NCBI GenBank assembly: GCA_964402115.1
Contig: CAYOBW010000001.1
Coordinates: 40,794 to 104,793 of the forward strand
DNA length: 64,000 bases
Source: CAYOBW01 sp964402115
GTDB taxonomy: Bacteria; Verrucomicrobiota; Kiritimatiellia; UBA8416; CAYOBW01
Direction: 5' to 3'
Below the pieces are notes generated by a model. The model saw only the letters and a program-made list of their open reading frames with translations, had not been told where the DNA came from and did not search any database. Position numbers and translations under genes: made by a program. This document shows positions 15,821 to 24,368 of the stretch, piece by piece (positions within the stretch are counted from its first letter, which is position 1; each line of letters starts with the position of its first letter).

Positions 15821-16960
15821 ATGAAGCAGACGACGATGCGCAACGTGGCGGGGCAGCCCTCCTGGCGTGTGGCGACCCCGGACATGGAGGCGTTCGTGAC
15901 GCAGTTGGGCGGCCACGTGGGGCCCATCACGTTCGATCGGCGCGGGCGCAAACTCCAGCCCTATTCCGTCGCGCCATGGGCCAAGGAGCCGCAGGCCAAG
16001 GCCCTTCCGGCGATCCTGCGCGTGCTGCGCGGCGACTTCTTCTGCCTGCCCTTTGGCGGCAACGACGCGCCCTGGCGCGGCGAGCGTCACCCCGCGCACG
16101 GCGAAACGGCGAATGCCCGCTGGCGGCTGGAAGCGCTCACGGGCGCCACCCTGCACGCCAGCCTGCGCACGACGATTCGCGCCGGCCGCGTGGACAAGTT
16201 CATTGGCCTCCGGGCGGGCCACCCGGCGGTCTACAGCCGCCACGTCATCTCCGGCATGCGCGGCCCCATGAATCCTGGACATCACGCCATGCTGCGCTTC
16301 CCCGACGAGCCCGGCAGCGGCGTGTTGTCCACGAGCCGCTTCCTGCACGGGCAGGTGTATCCCGGCGCCTTCGAACAACCGGCGCAGGGCGGCTACCAGT
16401 CGCTGGAGCCCGGCGCAACGTTCTCGGGGCTCGACCGCGTGCCGCTGCTCAACGGCGACACCACCGACCTCACGCGCTACCCCGCCCGCCGCGGTTTCGA
16501 GGACCTGGTCATGCTGGTGGGCGACCCGGATCTGCCCTTCGCCTGGAATGCCGTCGTCTTCCCGCGGCAGCGGTATGCCTGGTTTGCCTTGCGCGACCCG
16601 CGCGTGCTGCGCTCCACGGTGCTCTGGATTTCCAACGCCGGCCGGCACTACGCGCCCTGGAGCGGCCGGCACCACGCCGTCATGGGCATCGAGGATGTCA
16701 CCTCGTACTTCCACGAGGGCCTCGCCTCTTCGGCCGCCCGTAACCCGCTCGCGGCGAGCGGAATCCCAACCTGCGTGCAGCTCGATCCGCGCCGCCCGCT
16801 GGCCATCGCCACGATCATGGCCGCCGTGCCCGTCCCGGCCGGGTTCGATCGCGTGGCGGCGATCAGCGCCGACGAGAAGGGCGGCGGTGTCGTGCTGAAA
16901 GCCGACGCGGGTCACCATGTGCATGTGCCCCTCGACCTGGGCTGGCTGGCCGGAGACTAG
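15821..16960 (+). CDS. Unknown protein, galactose-mutarotase-like
   Basis: A 379-residue protein that I cannot assign to a named family with confidence. It opens with FVTQLGGHVGPITFDRRG, contains RGDFFCLPFGGNDAPWRG, GHHAMLRFP and GIEDVTSYFHEGL, and has evenly spaced beta-strand patterns throughout. This resembles the aldose-1-epimerase/galactose mutarotase superfamily, in which paired His and an acidic residue act on sugar rings. No signal peptide is visible, so it is probably cytoplasmic. It follows the M14-like gene by 65 bp with a hairpin between. Its stop shares a CTAG tetranucleotide with the convergent pseudouridine synthase. Sugar processing is an inference from fold resemblance. Confidence 0.5.
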   Translation: MKQTTMRNVAGQPSWRVATPDMEAFVTQLGGHVGPITFDRRGRKLQPYSVAPWAKEPQAKALPAILRVLRGDFFCLPFGGNDAPWRGERHPAHGETANARWRLEALTGATLHASLRTTIRAGRVDKFIGLRAGHPAVYSRHVISGMRGPMNPGHHAMLRFPDEPGSGVLSTSRFLHGQVYPGAFEQPAQGGYQSLEPGATFSGLDRVPLLNGDTTDLTRYPARRGFEDLVMLVGDPDLPFAWNAVVFPRQRYAWFALRDPRVLRSTVLWISNAGRHYAPWSGRHHAVMGIEDVTSYFHEGLASSAARNPLAASGIPTCVQLDPRRPLAIATIMAAVPVPAGFDRVAAISADEKGGGVVLKADAGHHVHVPLDLGWLAGD

Positions 16961-17904
16961 TCTTCCCACGCCACAAGCCGGCGCGGGCTGTGAAAGCACA
17001 GCTCCTGCCCGGTGCACGGGTCCGTGAACGCGAGCGTGCGCGCCAGGAGTTGCAGGGGCGGGGCGCTGGCGGGTTTGGGTTCGGGCTGGAGCTCCGGGTA
17101 GAGCCAGTCGTGACGAATCGGGCAGCCGATGTGGCAGAAGTGCAGCCGGAGCTGGTGCGTCTTGCCGGTCAGCGGCTCTGCCGTGAAGCGCGCCCAATCG
17201 CCCTGCCGTTCGAGCAGTCGCAGCCGGGTCCGCGCGTTGGGTCGCCCCGGAACCTCCCGGGCGCGAAACCACGGCGTGCCGCGCACGATGCGGCTTTCCA
17301 CCAGCCACTCCGGCCCGGCGTCTGCCGCCGGCGCCCGTGCGACAGCCTCGTAGGTTTTCCGCACGGCGCCGGTCAGGAACAGGGCGTGGTACTGCGCGCG
17401 TTCGGCCGGCTGCACGGCGAACAGCACGAGCCCGGCTGTCTCCTGGTCCAGCCGGTGCAGGGGGGCGAGGTTGACCAGCCCCGTGCGCAGTTGCAGGCGG
17501 TAGAGCAGGCACGCATTCACGTGCCGGCCGGCTGGCGTCACGGGGAGCCCGTGCGGTTTGCAGGCCACAAGCAGGTGCGCATCCTGGTGCAGGATCTCCT
17601 CGGCTTCGGTCACGGCCGGCTCGGCTGCCACTTCGCGGAAGTAGCGGACCCGGAGGTGCCGGCGGTAGGGGGCGGACGGCGGCAGCGGTTCGCCCGTGGC
17701 GTCGTCGAGTACGAGGCCGCGAGCCAGGCGGTCGGACCACACGGCGCGGCCCACGCGCGGGAAGCGGCGCTCGAGATAGTCGAGCACGGTGGGCGGCGGC
17801 TGTGGCACGTTGGGCAGCGTTGTGTAGCAGGGCTGCGGGGCACGGCTGGGCATGGGCTGGGCGGGGGCTGGGGCGGGGGCTGGGGCTGGGTCGGGCAGCG
17901 ACAT
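16957..17904 (-). CDS. RluA-family pseudouridine synthase
   Basis: A 315-residue protein. The catalytic motif PLHRLDQETAGLVLF carries the HRLDxxT(S)G core with the nucleophilic Asp, and the later GKTHQLRLHFCHIGCPI motif is diagnostic of the RluA/RsuA group. An N-terminal segment before the catalytic domain resembles a degenerate S4-like region preceded by a Pro/Ala-rich leader. It isomerises uridine to pseudouridine in rRNA or tRNA; the exact site cannot be told. The start is uncertain: an in-frame upstream start at 17940 is possible, and neither has a clear Shine-Dalgarno sequence. Confidence 0.88.
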   Translation of the reverse strand: MSLPDPAPAPAPAPAQPMPSRAPQPCYTTLPNVPQPPPTVLDYLERRFPRVGRAVWSDRLARGLVLDDATGEPLPPSAPYRRHLRVRYFREVAAEPAVTEAEEILHQDAHLLVACKPHGLPVTPAGRHVNACLLYRLQLRTGLVNLAPLHRLDQETAGLVLFAVQPAERAQYHALFLTGAVRKTYEAVARAPAADAGPEWLVESRIVRGTPWFRAREVPGRPNARTRLRLLERQGDWARFTAEPLTGKTHQLRLHFCHIGCPIRHDWLYPELQPEPKPASAPPLQLLARTLAFTDPCTGQELCFHSPRRLVAWED

Positions 17905-18067
17905 GGTGGCATGATCCGTCACGCGGGGGGGAAGGGGCAAGCGCCATTTCGATCCCGCTGGCCTCCGCGTCGGCCTCCGCGCTGACGGCCGCCATGCCAG
18001 CCGGGTGGGTTCTCACGGAATCCTTTTTGCTGGCGTGGAGGCGGTGGGGAGCCTATCTTCATCACTC

Positions 18068-19153
18068 ATGCAAGGACACGGGAAACAACGAGCGCAGCAG
18101 GATCCCGTCCGGAACATGCAGCGCATCGAGTCGCTGGCAGCCATCGGGCTGGCTGCGCTGATTGCCGTGGGCTGCGCCGTGGTGCTGCTGCCGTTCGTGA
18201 CGGCCATCCTGTGGGCCGCGGTCCTCTGCTTCGCCACGTGGCCCCTGCACAAGCGCCTGCTCGCCTGCTGGCCGCAGCGGTCGAATCTCTCGGCCGGCCT
18301 CATGACCGCCCTTATCGCACTGGTCATGGTCATTCCGTTCGCGCTGGTGGGGGTGACGTTTGCCGAGAGCATCAAACACGTGGCCACCTGGTTCGGGCAG
18401 AGTCAGGGCATTCCCGAGCCGCCGGCGTGGCTGGCGCGCCTGCCGTTCCTGGGCGACACGCTGACCACGTACTGGACAGACATTTCCCAGAATGCGGAGA
18501 CGACACGGGGCCTGCTCACCGAAGGGTTCATGAAGTCCAAGGACTGGATGCTGAAACGCAGCATGGGCATTGGCCAGGGGATTCTGCAGCTGACGCTGAG
18601 TGTCGTGATCGTGTTCTTCCTGTACCGCGACGGCGAAGCCCTGACCGCGCGCATCGCCGCCACGGGCAAACGACTGCTCGGGAGCTACAGCCAGCACCTG
18701 CTCATCGAGGTGGGCAGCACGATCAAGAGCGTTGTCTACGGTGTGCTGGGCACGGCGCTGGGGCAGGGCATCATTGCCGGCATCGGATTCTCGATCGCCG
18801 GCATCGATTCCGCGCTGCTGCTGGGGTTGGTGACCTTCTTCCTGTCGCTGGTCCCCTTTGGCGCCCCGCTGGTGTGGATTCCGGCGGCGCTCTGGCTCTT
18901 CTTCAACCGTTCGGTGGGCTGGGGGATCTTCATGGCCCTTTGGGGGCTCATCGGGATCAGCGGCATTGACAACGTGTTGCGGCCCTATCTGATCAGCCGC
19001 GGGACGAAGCTGCCCTTTGCGCTGGTGCTGCTGGGCGTGCTGGGGGGGATCATGGCCTTCGGGTTCATCGGCGTATTTCTGGGGCCGACCGTGCTGGCCG
19101 CCGGCTATGGTCTTGCGCGCGAGTTCGGGCGCCGCGATCGGCGACAGGGGTGA
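18068..19153 (+). CDS. AI-2E family transporter (YdiK/PerM type)
   Basis: A 361-residue inner-membrane protein. It has about eight hydrophobic segments in the family's pattern: two or three near the N-terminus, an amphipathic soluble middle (about 75-175), then a block of helices. Family motifs include ILWAAVLCFATWPLHKRL, VVIVFFLYRDGE, FFLSLVPFGAPLVWIP and FGFIGVFLGPTVLA. The family includes the TqsA autoinducer-2 exporter, Na+/H+ antiporters and many uncharacterised permeases, so the substrate is open. The start is uncertain; ATG 18068 is used over a possible 18005 start because it begins the conserved region more closely. Confidence 0.88.
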   Translation: MQGHGKQRAQQDPVRNMQRIESLAAIGLAALIAVGCAVVLLPFVTAILWAAVLCFATWPLHKRLLACWPQRSNLSAGLMTALIALVMVIPFALVGVTFAESIKHVATWFGQSQGIPEPPAWLARLPFLGDTLTTYWTDISQNAETTRGLLTEGFMKSKDWMLKRSMGIGQGILQLTLSVVIVFFLYRDGEALTARIAATGKRLLGSYSQHLLIEVGSTIKSVVYGVLGTALGQGIIAGIGFSIAGIDSALLLGLVTFFLSLVPFGAPLVWIPAALWLFFNRSVGWGIFMALWGLIGISGIDNVLRPYLISRGTKLPFALVLLGVLGGIMAFGFIGVFLGPTVLAAGYGLAREFGRRDRRQG

Positions 19154-19173
19154 GCTTGTAGAAGTCCAAACGA

Positions 19174-19208
19174 AAAGGGAGAAGCCGCCGTTCGCCGCTT
19201 CTCCCTTT
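19174..19208. terminator. Bidirectional intrinsic terminator
   Basis: AAAGGGAGAAGC (19174-19185) pairs perfectly with GCTTCTCCCTTT (19197-19208) around an 11-base loop. It sits between the convergent AI-2E transporter and lipoprotein genes, with A/T-rich outer stem ends on both sides. Confidence 0.8.
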
Positions 19209-19233
19209 CCTTGCCACCGCCCGGGTCGGGGCA

Positions 19234-19770
19234 CTACTCGTTCTTGACGATGGTCAGCGAAACCATGGTGCCTTCGTCGGTCTTGGCGGCCGTGACGATG
19301 GCCTGGCGCTTCTCTTTCTTGAACGAGACGATGACCTGCTCCTCGGACGCCATCTGGCTGTCCTGTTCCCAGCCTTGGGCCTTCATCTTCTCGCCGTAGA
19401 CTTCCGCGGTCTTGGACATACTGTCGCTGGAAAGCAGGCTCACGTTCATGCCCGTTCCCACGCTCATCACGGTCTTGATCTTCGCGCTCTTGTCCACGTA
19501 AACGTCCGCCGGAAAATCCTTAGGCAGGGCCACGCCCTCGCCGCCGGCGAAGTTCATCTCGCCCTTGTCGGTCTTCACCGTGAACTTGCCGTCCTTGAGA
19601 TCCACGCTGGTCTTGCCGCCGCCGTCCTTTTCGATGGCCTTCTCCATGGCCTTCTCGACAAGCGAGCGCGCCATCTTCTCCGAGAGCTTCTCGCGCTTCC
19701 GGCCGCATCCGCAACCCGCCACCGTGAACATGCAGACCACCAACACAATCGCCACACCCACCTGCTTCAT
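19234..19770 (-). CDS. Small lipoprotein of unknown function
   Basis: A 178-residue protein from ATG 19770, with AAAGGA about 9 bases upstream. The signal MKQVGVAIVLVVCMFTVAGC ends in a lipobox (VAGC). A Lys/Glu-rich helix follows (about 23-50). The mature domain contains two alternating strand-rich segments (TSVDLKDGKFTVKTDKGEMN and EEQVIVSFKKEKRQAIVTAA). It resembles small periplasmic lipoproteins with KDGKFTVK repeats, but I do not recognise a named family. It is probably anchored in the inner or outer membrane. Confidence 0.7.
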   Translation of the reverse strand: MKQVGVAIVLVVCMFTVAGCGCGRKREKLSEKMARSLVEKAMEKAIEKDGGGKTSVDLKDGKFTVKTDKGEMNFAGGEGVALPKDFPADVYVDKSAKIKTVMSVGTGMNVSLLSSDSMSKTAEVYGEKMKAQGWEQDSQMASEEQVIVSFKKEKRQAIVTAAKTDEGTMVSLTIVKNE

Positions 19771-19863
19771 ATGCCTGTTGTCCTTTCGTGCCGGCGTCTG
19801 ATGCACCGGGCGCGCATATGGTGACGCGGGGGGCGGCGGGTGTCAAGTCCCGCGGGTCTCCGC

Positions 19864-19893
19864 TTGACAACGCAAACGGTGCTTTGCCATGAT
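19864..19893 (+). promoter_or_regulatory. Promoter of tRNA-Val
   Basis: A consensus TTGACA (19864-19869) is followed after 18 bp by CATGAT (19888-19893), 31 bp before the mature tRNA 5' end. Confidence 0.6.
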
Positions 19894-19924
19894 GCGCGCA
19901 CGTCTGGGGACGGCCCCGCAGCGG

Positions 19925-20001
19925 GGGCGCTTAGCTCAGTTGGTTAGAGCACTTGGATCACACCCAAGGGGTCGCAGGTTCGAATCCTGCAGCGCCCACC
20001 A
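19925..20001 (+). tRNA. tRNA-Val (anticodon CAC)
   Basis: A 77-nt tRNA including an encoded 3' CCA. Acceptor GGGCGCT pairs with AGCGCCC. The D arm is GCTC/GAGC. The anticodon stem CTTGG/CCAAG encloses ATCACAC, so positions 34-36 read CAC, which decodes GUG (Val). The T arm GCAGG-TTCGAAT-CCTGC is canonical. All stems are perfectly paired. Confidence 0.95.
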
Positions 20002-20213
20002 GGCTTCTTCAGGGGCAGCAGCCAGGGAGTCTTTCTGGTCACCCTTCGTCGTCACACGGCCGGTACTACTGGCGAATGCGAGAGTGAGCGGCATCTTCGC
20101 GGGTGGCGGGCAAGCCCGACGGCCAAGGCCGTCGATCTCCTTGAGGGCTGCACCGGCGATGCCTTGCAGGGCGCCGTACATGCCGACGTTGTAGCAGGCG
20201 ACATGGAACTCGC

Positions 20214-21752
20214 TCACGCAGATCTCCCCAAAATCGACTTGCCCTTGGCGGTCAGGCGGTATCTTTGCAGGCGGCTGTTGGGTTTGTCGGGGATGGTGTA
20301 CTCGATCAGGAATGCCTGCATCGCAGGTGCTATGTAGGTCTCACGCATCCGCCGCCGGTTCCTGAGGGCGAAAGCCTTAAGAATGTCCGCGTTGCCCAAC
20401 TCGCCACGGCGCGCCAGCAGTTCCACCAGCCGGTTGACTGGTGCCGTGACTGGTGCCGTGACTGGTGCCGTGACTGGTGCCTCTACTTGCGGGGTGACCT
20501 CCCCGGCGGGTCTTGACTCAGACCCCGTCTCGTCCCCCGGGACGGCGGTGCCGGCGCCGATGACGATCTGGGCCTTGAACGTAACAATCAGGAATCCCTC
20601 CCGTTCTTCAAAACTGGGCGGCGATGCGCCGTGCTTCTCGCACATGGCGATGACACGGTTGGTGCCCCGGCCCCAGCACTCCACGGCGCCGGTCCGGTGA
20701 AACGCGCCGGCAATGAGAGGATTGCGGAGTTTGGAGAGGTGCGGTCCCGACAGTTGGTCAAGCCGTACTATGGAAGGCAAACCGCCGTAACTCTGAATCT
20801 CGATCCGGTCGTCGAACACGACGATGGCGACGTAGCCGGGGTAGTAGGAGTAGTCGCGGTGCATGACGGCGTTGAGAAGAATCTCCCGAAGAGCATCCAA
20901 TGGAACCGGGAAGCGATCCTCGCGGAATATCTGGCCCGTCGAAAACCGCGCACCGAGGGGCATGGTCCGTTCAAGAAAAGCCAGCCCCTCGCGCACCATG
21001 GCAAAGGCATGCATGCGTTCCTGACGGTTCTCGACGATCGGCCCTGTGATCTCCGTACCCCGAAAGCGGCCCATCTTGAGGAAACACTGCGGATAGTCGT
21101 TGATGAATGCCTTCCCGTACAGCACTTGAGCCGCCTGAAGGAGGGTGCCGGCCTGGCGCACGCCAAGCCGGTCAAGAACCTCGCCTATGTCCCGACTGGT
21201 ATCGGGAGCAATGCGGTTCTGTTGGATCGCCAGTTCACGGGTGCGCAGGATTTCCTTGCGGTCCAGATCCTTCAGTGTCAGCCCCTCAGCCGGCATGTTC
21301 TCCCAGCGGCGCGTGGCGTGGCCGCGCTCAAGGAGCAGTTTCTCGTAGTGTGCTTGCGGCATCTTGCGGGTGGTGCTTCCGACCCGTTCATAGGCGCGGC
21401 TGTCGTACGTGAAGGGAACCGAATCCTGGCGGCCTTCGACGCGGAGGAACAGCAATTCCTTGCCTCCACCCACAGGCAGGCGCTCGACGGGCATGTTGAC
21501 CGGTGGTTCGAACTTATCCAAAGCCTGGGCGATTTCGCGCAGCGTCCGATCGGTGACATCCTGCCCTTCGGCCTTGCCGTCAGGACGTACGCCAAAGAAA
21601 ACCATGCCGCCGGTGGCGTTCAGAAACGCGCAAAGGGTCTGGAGTCCTTCCTTGAGTTCGCCGGTCGAGCGCTTGAACTCCAGCGTCTTGCCTTCGCCCT
21701 GTTTGAGCAGGGAGGCAAGTTGCTTCACATGGGTTGGCGCTTCGGGAATCAT
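20214..21752 (-). CDS. AlbA_2/Schlafen-type DNA-binding domain plus HATPase regulator
   Basis: A 512-residue protein. ATG 21752 is chosen because GGAG lies 6-7 bases upstream; a GTG at 21764 is the alternative. Residues 10-130 form an AlbA_2 (formerly AAA_4) domain with TLEFKRSTGELKEGLQTLCAFLNA and GGMVFFGVRPDGKAEG. Residues 265-380 resemble the HATPase_c_4 C-terminal part (DALREILLNAVMHRDYS, GRGTNRV). Near 425-440 is a repeated Ala-Pro-Val-Thr linker encoded by a 12-bp tandem repeat, followed by a winged-helix-like tail. Such proteins are common accessory regulators whose targets are mostly unknown. It lies next to a tRNA gene, a frequent integration point. Confidence 0.85.
   Translation of the reverse strand: MIPEAPTHVKQLASLLKQGEGKTLEFKRSTGELKEGLQTLCAFLNATGGMVFFGVRPDGKAEGQDVTDRTLREIAQALDKFEPPVNMPVERLPVGGGKELLFLRVEGRQDSVPFTYDSRAYERVGSTTRKMPQAHYEKLLLERGHATRRWENMPAEGLTLKDLDRKEILRTRELAIQQNRIAPDTSRDIGEVLDRLGVRQAGTLLQAAQVLYGKAFINDYPQCFLKMGRFRGTEITGPIVENRQERMHAFAMVREGLAFLERTMPLGARFSTGQIFREDRFPVPLDALREILLNAVMHRDYSYYPGYVAIVVFDDRIEIQSYGGLPSIVRLDQLSGPHLSKLRNPLIAGAFHRTGAVECWGRGTNRVIAMCEKHGASPPSFEEREGFLIVTFKAQIVIGAGTAVPGDETGSESRPAGEVTPQVEAPVTAPVTAPVTAPVNRLVELLARRGELGNADILKAFALRNRRRMRETYIAPAMQAFLIEYTIPDKPNSRLQRYRLTAKGKSILGRSA
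20436..20481. repeat. 12-bp tandem repeat inside the AlbA_2 gene
   Basis: The unit GACTGGTGCCGT occurs 3.8 times in perfect tandem. On the coding strand each unit encodes Ala-Pro-Val-Thr. Because the unit is a multiple of three, copy-number change would alter linker length without a frameshift. Confidence 0.9.
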
Positions 21753-21764
21753 GTCAGTCTCCAC

Positions 21765-22039
21765 GAACGGTGACTTTCACAGCAGAAGACGCGATGAAAT
21801 CACAGTCGATTTGCCGAGATCATCCCTGCCCGTTGGTTGGTGGCATCTTCGCCTCCGGCGTAGGGGCGTCCAGGGCCTTAGTGAGGACATGTCAAAGGGA
21901 AGCGGTTTTCGGTGTATCCCATTCTGACTGCTGAATACTGGATTGACACCCCGCCGGAATGGAACCTAACATCACACCGTACAGCCAGCGGTTCATGACC
22001 GGGGCGGTCCCCGTTCCGGCCCATTTGGGGAGATGTGCC
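21765..22039. other. Intergenic region between divergent genes
   Basis: This 275-bp stretch separates the AlbA_2 gene (minus) from the gap-broken secreted protein (plus). It must contain promoters for both, but no box pair stands out. No RNA gene was recognised. Confidence 0.4.
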
Positions 22040-22751
22040 ATGAAACGAGTCCAGAGCGGGTGGGGGTGTCTCGGTTTACTGTTGGTCGCGCATGCGGTGT
22101 CGGCGGCGATCGTTGCCGGTCCGTTTGCCGCCGGCGGGGGCGGCGGCGTGGTCAACGGCCAGACGCTGACGTTTGGCACGGCCGGGCTGGTCTACGAGCT
22201 GGACGCGTTCCTGCACGCGCAGAACCTCGACCTCAATGGCGTGGATGACGGCACCAGTGCGCGGCTCTCCACCCATGCGCTGCCCGTCGGTCTCGCGGTG
22301 ACCTTCAGCACGAACCTGTCGCCCGACCGCACGGACCTGTGGCTGACCTACGTGGTGTCGAACGCGACGGCCGACACCTTTCAGGATGTGCGGTTCTTCG
22401 CGTTCGTGGATGCGGAAATCGACGAAACCGCCAACACGTTCTTCAACGAGTACGGCACGGTCACGGGGGCCGCCGGCAGCGGCAGCCGCGACGGCGATCC
22501 GGACCTGTGGAAGATCGATGAGCCCGGCTTCGTGCGCGGCACCGTGCTCGACGAGCTGCTGATGGGATCGCTGCCCAACGCGAATGCCCTGCCGGCGAGC
22601 GCGGCCGACGACGCGGCCATGGGGCTGGGGTTCGCGCTGGGCGATTTGAGGCCCGGGCTGGCGGCCACCGTGCAGGTCATCCTGTCGGAAGACGGCTCGT
22701 CCACCGGTTCGCTGGCGCTGGTGCATCACGACCTGGCGCACGCGTCGCCCG
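22040..22751 (+). CDS. Secreted protein, 5' part, cut by assembly gap
   Basis: 237 residues are visible from ATG 22040 (GGGGAGATGTGCC upstream) before the run of Ns. The N-terminus (MKRVQSGWGCLGLLLVAHAVSAA) is a signal peptide. The mature part is strand-rich with DLDAFLHAQN-like and YVVSNATADTFQDVRFFAFVD segments, and looks like a secreted beta domain of the PEP-CTERM-associated type; I do not recognise a named family. The true 3' end lies in or beyond the gap. The piece after the gap (22852-23082) may be its C-terminus. The apparent frame difference between the two means nothing, because the gap length is a placeholder. Confidence 0.7.
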
Positions 22752-22851
22752 NNNNNNNNNNNNNNNNNNNNNNNNNNNNNNNNNNNNNNNNNNNNNNNNN
22801 NNNNNNNNNNNNNNNNNNNNNNNNNNNNNNNNNNNNNNNNNNNNNNNNNNN
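22752..22851. other. Assembly gap (100 N)
   Basis: Exactly 100 Ns, the usual placeholder for a scaffold join of unknown size. The real missing length is unknown. Linkage between the genes left and right of it depends on read-pair or other scaffolding evidence that is not visible here. Confidence 0.98.
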
Positions 22852-23082
22852 TTGCACGATACGACCGGCGAGTACCGCTTCATGGCGTCGACCAACAGGA
22901 TGGACGACGGCGACGGCTTCCTCGATCTCAGCGCGGCCGTGGCAACCTACCTGGCCGCCCACGCACTCGGGGATGTGTTCGACGGCGGCGAAGTCGTGCA
23001 GGTGACGGGCATCGAGCTCTACAGCCGGCGCCGGACCGTGCCGGCGGCGGACCTGTTCGAAGTTTGGGCCAACGGCAATTAG
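22852..23082 (+). CDS. 3' part of a secreted protein after the gap
   Basis: An open frame leaves the gap and ends at 23082, giving about 77 residues including EYRFMASTNRMDDGDGFLDL, DVFDGGEVVQVTGIELYS and the C-terminus ADLFEVWANGN. It has no start of its own. It most likely completes the gene starting at 22040 or is the end of another gene hidden in the gap. No family is recognised. It ends 29 bp before the barrel-like gene, so it is in the same operon. Confidence 0.55.
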   Translation: MHDTTGEYRFMASTNRMDDGDGFLDLSAAVATYLAAHALGDVFDGGEVVQVTGIELYSRRRTVPAADLFEVWANGN

Positions 23083-23111
23083 CAAGGACCGTAACGGGGG
23101 GAGCGCCAACC

Positions 23112-24353
23112 ATGCATACATCCACGCGAAGATCCGTCCTCGTTCTGCTGGGCGCCACGCTGTGCGGCGCCGGCCCCACGGGCGCGCAGGCGCCCGTCGC
23201 GCCGCCGGCCCCGGCGGGCACGAACGTGGCAGCCATCGCGGCTGCCGCTGCCGCCGCACCGGGCGCCGGGCGCATCGAGTTTGTGCCGCCCAGCCACCAA
23301 TGGCGCGTGTCGGGCGGGGCGTTGTACCGCACTTTCGACCGCGTCGGCTTCCGCAGCGGCGCCTACTCGACGGCCGGCGCGGTGCCGCGGCTCTTCCCGG
23401 GGGGGCACGGCGTGGACTACGGGCCGGTGGGGCCGGCCGACGCCTACGCCGACCGGCAGTACGACAATGGTTTCGTGCGGCTCGACTCCGGCACCACGCT
23501 CAACGGCGACACCTGGTACTGGGGCTACGATGCCGCCGCGCAGGTGGGCGGCGGGTCGCTGACCTTCCAGCGCGCCATGGGGACCGAAGCGCGCAGCGAC
23601 GCCCGCTCCCTGGCGGAGCCGTACGCGTGGGAGGACGACACGCTCGCGGCGCCTGGCGTCTTCGTCGAGGCCGAACGCTGCTTCAGCCAGATCGGCGGCG
23701 TGGACCTTGGCCTGCTGTTGAACGGCGCCTGGAGCGCGTTCGACGCGGAACATGCCGGAACGTCGTTCTCGGCCGAACAGCGCTACCATGAGGAAGCCGT
23801 CGCGCTGACGGACCGCTACGAGCTGCTGGGTGTCGTGCCGCCGGCCGCGCCTTACGGCACGGCCACGTACGACGGCCCGGGGCCGCTGCTGCCCAACCTC
23901 CCGGCGGCGCGCACATCGTCCGCCGCCACCGTGTCCGACGGCGCGGCGAGCTTCGTCAACCGTGTCAGCGAGGCGGTGGACCTGGACGTGCTGACCCTGG
24001 CCCTGGCCGCCTCGGCCTCGCGCGAGTTCGGACGCGTGGCGCTGGAGCTGGCCGCGGGACCGTCGCTGTCGCTCGTGCTGGCCGACGCGACGTTTCACGA
24101 GGTGCTCACCGGCACGCGCGGCGGACGGACGTTCACCGTGAACGAGTGGACGGCGTCGGATTCACGCGAGGCGTGGCAGTGGGGCGTTTTCGGGCAGGCG
24201 GGCCTGAATGTCGCCGTCACCGGGCGTCTGCGCCTGGGGGTGTTCGGCCGCTACGATTGGGTGGAAGACGTCGAGGGCCGGGTGGGGCCGTCGTCTTACA
24301 CGGCTGAACTGTCGGGTGTGTCCGGGGGCGTCGTTCTGGGCTGGGTGAATTGA
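23112..24353 (+). CDS. Outer-membrane beta-barrel-like protein upstream of the giant
   Basis: A 413-residue protein from ATG 23112, with GGGGGGAG 8 bases upstream. The signal peptide is cleaved near GAQA, followed by a Pro/Ala-rich linker to about residue 50. The rest alternates in barrel fashion (GGALYRTFDRVGFRSGAYS, LGLLLNGAWSAFD, LRLGVFGRYDWVEDVEGRVG) and ends VSGGVVLGWVN, a plausible outer-membrane C-terminal strand although the last residue is Asn, not Phe. No named family is recognised. It lies 15 bp before the 4,676-residue giant, so the two are almost certainly co-expressed. It could anchor or export the giant, which is inference. Confidence 0.65.
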   Translation: MHTSTRRSVLVLLGATLCGAGPTGAQAPVAPPAPAGTNVAAIAAAAAAAPGAGRIEFVPPSHQWRVSGGALYRTFDRVGFRSGAYSTAGAVPRLFPGGHGVDYGPVGPADAYADRQYDNGFVRLDSGTTLNGDTWYWGYDAAAQVGGGSLTFQRAMGTEARSDARSLAEPYAWEDDTLAAPGVFVEAERCFSQIGGVDLGLLLNGAWSAFDAEHAGTSFSAEQRYHEEAVALTDRYELLGVVPPAAPYGTATYDGPGPLLPNLPAARTSSAATVSDGAASFVNRVSEAVDLDVLTLALAASASREFGRVALELAAGPSLSLVLADATFHEVLTGTRGGRTFTVNEWTASDSREAWQWGVFGQAGLNVAVTGRLRLGVFGRYDWVEDVEGRVGPSSYTAELSGVSGGVVLGWVN

Positions 24354-24368
24354 GCAAGAGGTGCAACC

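Noticed and set aside
20002..20213. A direct repeat of the tRNA-Val 3' end marking an attachment site
   Set aside because: No second copy of the T-arm/acceptor end was found by eye in the following sequence.
19936..20217. A 93-residue minus-strand protein ending in an LQDSNLRPLGCDPS-type tail
   Set aside because: This tail is the well-known false translation of the antisense strand of a tRNA gene. Only the first ~30 residues could be real, and they match nothing I recognise.
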